Source: Citrus sinensis (taxonomy: Eukaryota > Streptophyta > Magnoliopsida > Sapindales > Rutaceae). From it: a DNA stretch of 64,000 nt. The notes under the pieces are model-generated. The model saw nothing but the letters and a program-made list of their open reading frames with translations, was not told where the DNA came from and did not search any database. The stretch lies in assembly GCF_022201045.2 (NCBI RefSeq), contig NC_068558.1, forward strand, positions 45,845,001 through 45,909,000. Direction: 5' to 3'. The translations under genes were made by a program, and so were the position numbers. Shown here piece by piece: positions 23,450 to 34,981 of the stretch (positions are counted from its first letter, which is position 1; every line of letters starts with the position of its first letter).

Positions 23450-24858
23450 TCGTCGGATTATTTTGACTTATGTTCAAGTTACCGAAAATGCCATCAGTAC
23501 TTTAGGGGATTTACGATCGACTTGTGCGTGATTCATACAAAATTACAAATTCAACCTGCCACGTCAGTCAGGTCGTCTCTTCACCTGTCCTACTGGGCGT
23601 TCGCTTGTTTTGCATCGTTTTCCTACCGTAGCCAGCACTCGCTGTGAACGTGTAGGGTGAGTTTGGTATCAAGTTCAAAATGGCGTTTTGGTAAACAATA
23701 ATTGAAAATGGAGAATCATGTTTTTAACTTTTTAGAATGAAAATGTGTTTGGTATACTTTTATACCAGACCCTTTTATAAAATATATCAATTTCTTAAAA
23801 GTTAATTTTGATGTTTGAAAATCACTTTAAAAAATTATTTTTCACAAAATCACTCAATTTTATAGCAGATTTTGAGAAGTACGAGAGGAATAATTTTTCA
23901 AAATCAAATTCGTATTTGATATAATTTTATATATATCCTCACATATATAATAAAATTCTAAAATTATTTTTATTTAATTTAGAAATAAAATATTAAATTT
24001 AAAAATGTTATTATTAATACAAATTATATTGAGATAAAAATAAAAAATATTTTTTAATTTCAATTTTAATAAAAAAATCCTTAAAAAATTATAGAAGTTT
24101 AAAGTTATGAAAATAAAAACTATATAATAAGAAGAAAATAATTTAAGATTTGAATATGTGTATGTATTTTATAAATAAAAAAGTTTAAAAATATATATTT
24201 TTTAAGATAAAAATTTTGTGGAAAGATAGTTAAATTTTAAGATAAAATTTTATAAAAAGATAGTTAATTTTAATATATCTGTTTGTATGTTATAAATTAA
24301 ACTGAAGGTATTTGGAGGATAAAATTCAAATGGAGTGTTATGAGAATTTTAGAGGGGTGTTGAAAGCTCAACTCATGTTATATATTGTACATCATCATAA
24401 ACATGGGCCATTACAGAAGAAGGTTATGACGTTGGCCCGGATAAGTAAAGCTTTGTACAGAACACACGTATGTCGCTGAGTATCGAACATGTGAACCAAG
24501 AAGCGTGTCAAGATCCATCGCAGTAAACGCGACGCCACGTGGAGCCACCGAGTTCGAGAACAAATTTCCATTCCCGCCAGTGGCCAGTGCCCCCAAAATT
24601 AAATTAAATCCATGTACAAAACAATTCCCCACTCTCTCTCTCTCTCTCTTAAATCACTATTTCACTCTTCCGCGACAAGTTTTATGCATAACACGGAAAC
24701 GCACGCTCACACTCACTCCTATAACCTCTCTTTCATAATTCATTCACTCAAGATTTCATCAACGCACTTTCAATATTCTCGGTTTCTGAAAATTCTCAGC
24801 TTTATTTCTCTTCATTTGCCTTAATTCTATAATAAATTCGGAGGTTTATTTTTAAATA
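23450..24858. other. AT-rich intergenic DNA and promoter of the BRCT-PHD gene
   Basis: From about 23700 to 24360 the sequence is very AT-rich with simple runs and no gene. From about 24400 it becomes GC-richer and pyrimidine-rich, with a (TC)n run at 24632-24648, as often seen in plant leaders. It ends at the ATG at 24859. Reading frames at 24411-24824 are not convincing. Confidence 0.5.
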
Positions 24859-27031
24859 ATGGAAATCGATTGTCAATCCAAACCATTTATCGGCGTCCGT
24901 TTCGTTCTCTTCGGCTTCGACCCCATCAACGAACGGCAGGTTTTCGTCTTTTCATTTTTCTATTGAGTTGTAAAAGAAATAAATTAACATGGTGCCGTTG
25001 TCAATTGATTTCTTTCGGCTTGTGATTTATGTAATTTTAGGTTCGATCCAAGCTTATTGATGGCGGCGGAGTTGATGTTGGCCTGTACACCCAAAGTTGT
25101 ACTCATGTCATTGTCGATAAGATTGTTTTCGTATGTCTTGTAACTTATTTCAAATAATTACCGACTGTTTTATTTATTTTTTTCGTTTTTCCCGAGCGTG
25201 TTTTATGATCAATTTTATTGGTTTTTTTTTTCCTGCTTTCCTATCATTGGTTATTTCAAATGGTTTTGTCATTTATTGTCAAAATTGAGTCGGCCTCTGG
25301 TTTGACCATGCTAAATAGGATGATTCAGTGTGTGTTGCCGCTCGAACTGATGGCAAGACCCTTGTCACATCATTGTGGGTTGATCATAGTCTCGATATTG
25401 GAATGCCTGTTGATGCAGCTTCAGTAAGTTTCGCTTTTCTTTTTCCTTAATTCTTTTTTTACTTTTTAAGGAACAATGAACGTTTCCATGCTGATAAATA
25501 ACTAATTAAGTAGGTTTTGACAGTTTCCATTATCAGTCAATCTCAACGTTGAAAATTGAATTAATCAAATCTACTTATTGTATGTTTCTCATACCATATT
25601 ATTAACCGTTTCTTTTTTGCAGATTATGTACAGACCTCTTAAAGATTTGAATGGAATCCATGGTGCCAACAGTCTAGTTATGTGTTTGACTGGATACCAG
25701 CGACAAGACCGAGAGGACATTATGGTATGTGATTCCATTCCTATGTTTCATGTATGACTCTTCACTGGATTAAGGTTGTTATTTGTCTGATGCGAGCATA
25801 GTTGTTTTTATGGTTGCACCGGTCATTCACAGACTCTGGTTCGCTTGATGGGCTCACAATTTTCTAAACCGTTGGTGGCAAACAAAGTTACCCATCTCAT
25901 TTGCTACAAATTTGAGGGTATGTTTTTTAAAATTTACATCATCAAGGAGAATTGACAGAACTATTGGACGTGTATTTGTATACATCTGTAATATTAATTA
26001 GTTAGATGAAGACTTCTGTAGTTTATCATCTTTCCATGTCAACTGAACAGATAATTTGAAACACATTGTAAATTTTCAAAGTCCAAATGGTCCAATAAAT
26101 GGATTTTGAAACACTTGCTAAGTCAGTGTAGAATTCAAATCCTGGTTTCTTGTGTTAGTTGAAGTATCTACCAAATGTGTTATATTGTTGATTCATTTGT
26201 GTAAGTTGAACAGATTTGAATCACAATAAACTACAGCATCTACTGGTATCCTGAGTTTCTATGAAGTCTAATTGGGTGTTCTTCCCTCTATTACTTGTGA
26301 ACTTCAATTTCATGGTGCAGACTATGTTCTTCATCTTGTAGTTGAAGAGTTGTTCTGATTATCTCCTACATTGATTATCTACAGAATAAGTTACTTACAG
26401 AATACAATCTTTTTCTCAGAAACTTCATATCAATGTGGTTGATGATTTAGTGAAATATCGTCAATTCATGTTTATGCCCTTTTTTCTGAAAGGATGTATT
26501 TGTTATATTGATATTTTAACTGAAGTTTTAATCATACAGGGGAGAAGTATGAGCTTGCCAAGAAAATTAAGTCAATAAAGCTTGTTAATCATCGTTGGTT
26601 GGAAGACTGGTAATGCTTTGGATTTTAGTTATTTATGCGTATGCCGATAAAAGATCATGTAGTTTCAGAACACTATCTACCAAGAGGAAATATATATTTT
26701 TCCTCAGCAAAGATTGGCACTGTCATTTTTCTATGACTATATATATATTTTTCCCTATTGTTTAATGTGCATACTCTTTATCCGCAGTTTAAGGGTTTGG
26801 GAGCTTCTTCCAGAGGTTAATTATGACAAGAGGTATCACAGCAGATCTATACTTTTGCTCCTCTTTTTTATGTATGTACATGCCAGGACATGTGTGGGAT
26901 GTAAAAAATTGTCTTCTTGGCAACTGAATCATCTCACATCTTGCCTTATTGGACTACATCGTATAGTGATTTGCTTGATGCAGTCATTTCAATTTCTTAA
27001 TTGACTTACAATGCTATATCTTAAGGTTCTT

Positions 27032-27065
<34 letters not shown>

Positions 27066-30000
27066 TTCCCTGGATTTTTTAACTTGTGGCTTTGTTTTGT
27101 TGAATGCTTTTTATTGTGAATTTTAAGTAAATCCCTCCCCAGTTACTGAATTTTTTTTTTTTTTGGGTCTCAACAGTGGTTATGAGTTGGAGACAATGGA
27201 AGCTGAAGCTAAGGATTCTGAAGAGGAGATTGAAGTTGCTAGTCTGAAGCAATTTGGGGGCAGAGATGTGAATAAGAGTCCTCATAATTTAAATGTTGGC
27301 ATTATTAATGCCCATGAATCACCCAAGTCGACATTGGAAGGGCAGGGACTACTGGTAGGTTCAACCATTCCTGAAGCTTCTTCAGGCATTGACAATGCTA
27401 CGGACATGTTATCAACTCCAAGCAGAGTGAGTAGATCTCATCAAATCTCAGGCTTTGATAATGTTAATATTACTGAGGTGAATGGTTGTCATTACACTGG
27501 TGCTTCTAGGGACAATAGTCATGAGAAAACTCCAAATTCTGCTAAAGTGAAAAGTGACTTAGTACCTACTTCAAAAAATGCTGAAATTTCCTATCATTCT
27601 GGATCAAAATTTTGTTCTCTGAATTACTCTAGGAAAACCCCTAGGAAGTCAATACTCACAATGTCCTCAGGGAAGGTAGACAATGATGTTCTCAACATTA
27701 TTTCCTCCAAAGTGGAAAATGCAGAGACCAGAACTGTTACAGCTTGTGGTGAAATTCCTAAGAGAGGAGGAGAACTGTGTCATGAAGAAGAGTCAATTGT
27801 GTTACCTCAAAAGAGAATGAGTAATAGTACTGGTGCCGGTTCTAAATCACAAAAGATGAGTCATAATGCAGCAGAATGCAACCCAAGGAGTCCGATTAAT
27901 TATAAAACTCCGGTATCAGAGACAAAATCATCAGCTTGCCATTCATTTGAGACAGGTAACCATTTATCCCCTGGCAGTAACGGCCATTATACTATTGAAA
28001 CTGCTACTCCTAGTACTGCACCCAACAAGAAACCACTGACACCTGATCTGCCTTCATTAAAAACTGTGACCTCAGAAGCCTTGCACAGTGAGGGCGCTGA
28101 TAGAAATGCCCTTGAAACATGCAGGGGATCAAAAGAGTCCACTGTTGCAAGCAAGACTGATAATGAAGATTTTGGTATGGGATCTGTACATTTGGATGGT
28201 GAAGCAGAGGATGCACAGAATCTGCATCAGGACCTTGAGGGGTCATCTGCCAAAAACAGATTTTTGGCTATGGACAAATCACCTAGACCTGTAAATATAG
28301 TCTCTCCTCAAGTGGGAAAGGACAAATTGATTGCAAAGCCTATTAGGAAGAAGATGGTTGCCAAAAAGGCTTTCGGTTCTGGACACACAACCAATCGAAA
28401 GGGTTCTATTTACTCTAACAAAATTTCCTCCCTAAGCAGTCCTGCTGTTTGCTTGAGTAGGGAGGTAGAGAGAGCCAACCAGAAGAAATTCTCTAGTACG
28501 AGTGAGCTTGAGACAGACCCTCCAAATTTAAGTGATGAAGCGACAAAAGAGATGGAGACAACACTCGTTGCAAAATGTGGAGATAATTCTGGTGATGGGA
28601 TCAAGACCATGGATGATGAAACTGAAGCTCCTGATGAAAAGTATGAAATTGAGTTTGAGAAGATGCTAAACAATGAGAAGTCCGAAGGGGTTCAATCCAT
28701 ACATAAAGAAGATACAATGATGAAAAGAGTACCTGGAGTTGGCCATGAAGCACATGATTCTATGGTTTATGGACGTGATGGAATAACTGGCAAGGAAGTA
28801 ATGAATGCTGAAGTTGGAATGACTGTTTCAGGCAAGAGATTTGACTTGGATGAATCAACCTCCAAAATGGATGGTATGAAAAGTAAAAGAAAGATAAGGC
28901 CTTCAGATAAGGCCAATGGAAATGTTTCTGCTGACAAGGAGACAGTAGAATCCTGGGATGATGAAGCTGAAGCTGCTGATGAGAAAGTTGGAAATGTGTT
29001 TGAGGAGGCACTGAATGATGAGAAGCCTGAGGGGGTTGAACTCATACATAAAGAAGATGCAGAGTTGAAAAGGATACCTGGAGCCGGTCATGAAGCGCAT
29101 GATTCCGTAGTTTGCAGACATGATGAAATTACTGGAAAGGAAGGGATAAATGCTCAGGTAAGGACGACTCTTTCTGGTGAGATGTTTGACTTGGATGAAT
29201 CAAATTCCAAGAGGGATGGTACGAAATGCAAAATAAATAGAGCAAAGAAAAGGCCTTCGGGTAAGGCCAGTTTAAAGACCCTTTCTGCTGACAAAGGGAC
29301 AGTAGAATCCAAGAAAGATGTAGTTGGGGAAGAAAATTTAAATGGAGAGAAAAATGAGGAATGCAGAGAAAAAGAGAAAAATGTGCTGCTTCCAAGAAGC
29401 AAAACCCGGGTCATCACTGCATCTGCAAGTAAGGTGGGGAGCTCTGATGAAGTGGAGAAGGAAAACAGGCCGGTTGCTGATGAAGGCCAAACTTCAAGTC
29501 CAGGTGTTGGAAAATCAATTCTTAAATCTATGAAAGTATCAATGAAGAATAAAATTGGTGGAAATGTTAATTCCAATTCAATACCATTGGACAAGTCTCT
29601 GAACAAATTGGACAAGTCTCTGAACAAACTGAAAGATGAACCTATATGGTTTATATTAAGTGGACATAGACTACAGAGAAAGGAATTTCAGGTGGTTATA
29701 AGGCGTTTGAAAGGAAGACTATGTAGAGATTCTCATCAGTGGTCATACCAGGCAACACACTTTATTGCCCCAGAAATTCGCAGAACAGAGAAGTTCTTTG
29801 CTGCTGCGGCATCTGGAAGGTGAAGTTCCTCTTGGCATAACTTTCATCAGCTTTAACCAATTCTTGGTTCTCGAAGTTGGTTTAAGTTTCATTCTCCACT
29901 GGCTCTACACATTATTTAACAACTTCCATGGTCTACTATTTGAACCATGGAAGCATTTTTGTCATAGAAATGAAATATTAGCTCCTTGAGGCTCTTGCTG

Positions 30001-30956
30001 ATGGCTATTACAATTCTGTCTTGAATGCAGGTGGATTCTCAAGACTGATTATTTAAGTGCTTGTAGCCAGGCAGGAAAATTCTTGCCGGAGGAACCTTAC
30101 GAATGGCACAAAAATGGCCTCAGTGAAGATGGTGCAATTAATTTAGAGGCTCCAAGGAAATGGCGGCTCTTAAGGGAGAGAACAGGTCATGGTGCCTTTC
30201 ATGGAATGCGCATTATTGTTTATGGAGATTGCATTGCGCCACCTCTGGTATGTCTGTTTGGTAACATAAACCCTATTATATATTCTAAGTTTCTAATTAT
30301 GAAATCATTTTTCGATAAACCATTTAATAACAGATGGTATAGTTGGCTTTCATTCTGGTAGTTTGTACTATTTAGATTCTACTGTTCTGATACCTGTTCT
30401 GCATCTTTTGTTCATCCAGGATACACTGAAGCGCGTGGTGAAGGCTGGAGATGGGAACATATTAGCTACTTCCCCACCTTACACTCGCTTTCTAAATTCT
30501 GGAGTTGACTTTGCTGTTGTTAGTCCTGGTATGCCTCGTGTTGATTTGTGGGTCCAAGAGTTCTTAAAACATGAGATACCTTGTGTTGTAGCTGATTACT
30601 TGGTGGAGTTTGTTTGCAAACCTGGTTATTCCCTTGAGAGACATGTGCAATATAACACTCATGCTTGGGCAGAGAAGTCATTATCCAATCTGCTTAGCAA
30701 GGCAGAAGAAATAGTTATGGACTTGACTCCTCCCAATGATTATGATACTGATAAGATAACTTGCCAAGCGTGTGGGTGCAGTGACAGGGGTGAAGTTATG
30801 CTGATCTGTGGAGACGAAGGTGGTTCTGTTGGTTGTGGGGTTGGAATGCATATTGATTGTTGTGATCCTCCTCTTGAAAGTGTTCCGGAGGAAGACTGGT
30901 TCTGTCCAACGTGCACCAGAAGCAGGATTAATCCATCTAAAAGGACCTCTTCATGA
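24859..30956 (+). CDS. BRCT-repeat and PHD-finger nuclear protein (At4g02110-like)
   Basis: Ten exons join in phase: 24859-24939, 25041-25130, 25319-25423, 25623-25724, 25833-25917, 26540-26609, 26788-26832, 27177-29819, 30031-30247 and 30420-30956, giving 1324 residues. Residues about 8-190 form two N-terminal BRCT domains (WVDHSLDIG and HRWLEDC are the typical last-helix Trp motifs). A single 2.6-kb exon encodes a long, charged, disordered middle (about 195-1010) with a 115-residue tandem repeat at 672-786 and 787-905. Two C-terminal BRCT-like domains follow at about 1012-1105 and 1125-1235, then a PHD finger at 1261-1311 (CQACGCS...CGDE...CGVGMHIDCC...WFCPTC). BRCT pairs bind phosphorylated partners in DNA damage signalling and PHD fingers read histone tails, so a chromatin-linked repair or transcription role is inferred. 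Size and layout match my recollection of Arabidopsis At4g02110 (about 1330 residues). Confidence 0.88.
27033..27065. repeat. C33 homopolymer tract in intron 7
   Basis: Thirty-three consecutive C residues inside the intron 26833-27176 of the BRCT-PHD gene. A tract this long and pure is unusual for plant DNA and its length may be wrong. Confidence 0.9.
28612..29311 (+). repeat. In-frame ~345-bp tandem repeat within the large BRCT-PHD exon
   Basis: Unit 1 (28612-28956) and unit 2 (28957 to about 29311) both run from DDE.EA.DEK through NDEK.EGV..IHKED, PG.GHEAHDS, ITGKE, SG..FDLDES and SADK.TVES. Unit 2 is about 12 bp longer (four extra residues near KKRPSGKASLKT). The frame is kept, so the repeat lengthens the disordered linker by about 115 residues. 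Confidence 0.85.
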
Positions 30957-33900
30957 AAGCACAAGTGATCTGAACTTGCTTAGGCCTTAGCTTCTTTACA
31001 AATTTCGATCTTGTACATTGCAGTCACGGCCAAACATGTAATCAGTATTAGTCTTAAGCTGAAATATGATGTTTTTGTAGAATGGCCTCGAATGGGTATG
31101 GTATTATTATTCAATTCTGAGCAATTTAGAACGTGTTGGCTGCCAAGTTTGGATGTATTTAAAGTGTGTTGGAAATTTGTTCTGATTAGAAAGCAATTAC
31201 GACTACATCTTATTGCCATTTGGTTTAGAAGAATGGAACAATAAGCTCAGTTGACTCTCTTTCTAAGTTCAATTTATTTTGGTATGATGTTATAGTGGTT
31301 TGCTCTTTATATTTGATCAAGACTTGATTGTATGTTTGCATAACACCAAATGTTACAAAGAAACAATTTTTTTCTGTTATTGCTAGACTCGAGTGCAAGT
31401 CTCTTTGCCCATGGTACTCCTCCTGTGGTAATTTTTTTGGGAAAAAATAGTATTGATAATGCATCCCAGGGCCCAGTCCACAGAACTTGTAAACACACTA
31501 TGGGCTTGGGCAGCACAGAATGGCAAATTATTAGGCATGGGAGCCCGGAGATAGTTTTTTTTTGTTGGGGGGGGGGGGGGGGGGGGGACAAGAATAATGC
31601 TTCACCGTTGCTTCTTAAATCTTAATGATAGCAGAGGAAATTAAATTTAAATTCACTAAACTGAGTTGCGAGTGAGAGAGAGAGATGGAATATTCAAGAT
31701 GTTACTCATTTGTTATTTAGTATACAAAAATCAAATAACGTGTTATTATTGTTGTGCATGATGCGGGCCAATAACATTTTCTTCTTTTAACCCGACCCAA
31801 CAAATGAATTGAGATTTGACCAATTGGAAGTCTATCCTGTTGAATTTCCTACGGGGAGAATCTGGGGACGAGTTGAGTTGGCGTTACCCGTACCATAAAG
31901 GCACAAAGGGGATGATTCAAATTTTGGTTAGAATTGATAAATTGTCAAACGTAGGGTCAGCTCTTGATAAAATGCCAATTAAGTCAACAAGAATTGGATC
32001 TCACCCACTGGAAAAACAAAAACAAATTGTTTGGTCCTTGCCCTTTTTTATCTTTAGGGATAACTCGAAGAAAGAATAAAACCAACAGTTGATGTGAAAA
32101 GGGCTTTTGTCAGATTCTTTGAACCACCATCATCATGACACCCAGTTTTGACAATAAGCTAATTTCATTCAGCGTACATAAACCTTTCATATTAAGACCC
32201 ATTATAAAGCTCCAATGAATAAACAGAACTATTGGCCACATGATTCCATCACATGCAGCCACTGACATCATCATATCTGGCCACGACTTCTCCTCTTTCC
32301 AATGTTCCCAACATTCAAACATCACGTGTTCCTTTCTCGCCCATATCTTTATTTTTCTCAAATTTAATCCCACTTTCACCCCCATTCCCGCATTGCCCTT
32401 TTGGTCCCAATCTTCCATGACAAGATTCAGGGTACTTGTGTCATTTCCGACCGAAGATTAAAATTTTGTGAAGCGTTTTAAGTCTTGCAACTTGCATATA
32501 ATTAATAAGAGTATAAAAAATGTGTTTATTGAAGCTCACAATCTCTCTGACTATGTTTTCTTAAAAAAATTAAAATAATAATAATAATAATTAAAAAGAA
32601 AAATAAATAATTGGCTCCCTCGTGAGAATTCGTGTAAATCCCCTTTTCTTTCGCCAGAAGTTAATAAAATATGCACATATATTATTAAAAAAAAATTAAA
32701 TCATTTTCACGTCAGAGGGGCAATGAGCTGTTGAGAATTACAAAGAGCTCTCATTTACGCTTGGGGAATTTTTATTGTTTAAATAAAGAAAAGAGAGATC
32801 AAGATGTGCAAATGCAACTCTCACAGTTCTAGTTTTCAGCTAAGCCATTCGTTTTTTTTTATAAAAAAAATATTGTAATAATGAGTTGGTGGTTCATGTA
32901 TGCTCACGCGGGGCTAATTAAATCACAGATCCGGCTACTGCTATGTCGTTTTAATATTGTAATACAAATATATAGTTCAAAATTTCAACGGTAATCTTAT
33001 ATATATTCCATGAAACAAATAATAATAACTCTGATGAAATTTGACAATGAGACAAGCTTAGTGGAAGCTAGCATGGAAATGGGTTGTCATTTATGAAACA
33101 AGCATGTTGGATTTTCATTTTAAGCATCCTCTCCAAAGGGAACCCAAAAAAATATATACATATATATATATATATATATTCTAGATTAAAGAATTAATTC
33201 AGTCTTAATTTATTGCCCACCCTATACCATAAAGATCGATTTTAACTTATAATAATGATGTTAAAGTTTTAGTATATTCTTGAAGCTAAAGAATGGAGGG
33301 AAAGAAAAAACTGGAAAAGAAAACTGAGTAGCGTACAAGGGCAATGTCAATTTGTAAGCATTAAAAGGCTCAAATTTCTTGCAAGGAAAGAAAAAGGGTT
33401 TTGTTGGGTTGGTTAGGAACCCTTTACAAAAAGCACACAAAATGATTTTAGTTTATTGAATCAAGAATTTTGAACCCACGTCAATCTAAAATATATTTCA
33501 GATGCAAATTGGTGGTATCATGGAGATATTATGATTATACAAAAATTTAAAAGCAGGGGATTGCTTCATTGGAGAATAATGTAAGAAAATCTTCACATGA
33601 CAGTTGTGTGGGCTACGTACTAATGGTCTCAAATAGTCCGCTGTAACAATTAGTTGAACACTGGAATGATCGTTAGAAAAACTTAAAATAAAATCTCAAG
33701 CTGTACAGACAAAGCTATAAATATTTTCATTAAAAACATTAAATTTCCAAGCTACGCATACTGTTTTGGGGTAGTGATAGCTACCAAAATCAAGTTTTGC
33801 CGCAACCCTGTCACCATTTCAAGCAATGAGCTTAAGCAAAGTAACAAGAATGAATGGTTTCAATAACAAAAGATACTGGCTCCACCTTTTCGATTTTCAC

Positions 33901-34981
33901 GGGCGCAAAAGACTCGAGGCTTTTTTGGCTCGCATGGCGATAGAAGCTATTAGTCCGATAAATTAAATAACCTTTTTCCCATCCAACAACCATTCATTAA
34001 AGATCATTATTATAACTCAACAGTACACACACTTTGCTCCTGTTAACGCAACAGCATTTATTCACAGAGAGTGGATTGCGTTGCAAGAGAAAGATTACCC
34101 TTCGGAGGGGAAAAAAAAAAAAAAAAAAAGGAACAGTGCTTAATGCCTCAGCATAAAAAAGCAATAATGACGACGGCAGGCAAAACTGTTGATTGATTTG
34201 ACATAACCTTTCCAAATTGTTCCAACTTTTCTTGTATTGAGTGTTTAATTAGACCATTTGTTTCGTCGATTGCGCCAAAAAAAGAAAAGGACCATTTGTT
34301 TTGTTGCATTAGGCGGACCTGAAACAGGACTTCGTACCTCTCTGGTGGGCAGTGGGGGTGACTTGGACAATGGCTTTTTACAGTTTTAACCCAGTAGGAT
34401 TCGGCCACGTCCATAAGAGCAACATTCACTCAAAGCCACAACACGGAGAGAGGGCTCACTGGTCCGGCATCAGGGCTCAGCCTGAGTGGAGGTGCTCACT
34501 GCTCATAAACCAATCACAGTACTCTTGAGTTTGGATCAAGGAAAGGATCAAGTGGAAGTAGCAAATAAATGAAATCTAGTGGAATGTCAGAAGTGTCAGT
34601 CATTGGATAGAACTACCCCAGTGAAAACATTAAATGCAACAGATGAGACATCAGAGAGAATCCAAAGCCAGCTTCTCTGCATCTGCGCAGCAATTAAGTA
34701 ATAAGCAGATCTAAAACCAGCCAACTATTAATATCAGCTGGAAAACGACATTTAATGAAAACGACGCCAGCTTTGCGCTCTAAAATGCTAAAAACAAAAG
34801 AACGAATTGGAAAGTAGAAAATTCGATACGGAAAATTCTATACATGTAGATAATGAAGAAACAAAATTTCCCGGCAATCTTTTACGTTTATCCTTTTGTA
34901 CAAACAGAGAAAATGAACAAGAGATTCTAATGCCGGTAAACATCTCGAGAACTTTCACTCCGAATTTTCCCAGCAAAAATT
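30957..34981. other. Intergenic DNA between two convergent genes
   Basis: The 3' ends of the BRCT-PHD gene and the TPR gene face each other across 4 kb. No gene was found. Simple sequence: a G21 tract (31567-31587), a (GA)n run (31674-31686), a (TA)n run (33160-33179) and a poly-A run (34110-34129). Parts near 31433-31560 could be transposon debris, but no ends were recognised. Reading frames such as 31816-32079 have no known features. Confidence 0.5.
31567..31587. repeat. G21 homopolymer tract
   Basis: Twenty-one G residues following a T-rich run and followed by ACAAGAATAATG. The T-run then G-run then ACAA order recurs at 39780-39808. Confidence 0.9.

Noticed and set aside
28410-29627. Long antisense reading frames (up to 157 codons) opposite the BRCT-PHD large exon
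   Set aside because: They mirror the sense codons of a charged, repeat-bearing exon and have no domain, start context or splice support.
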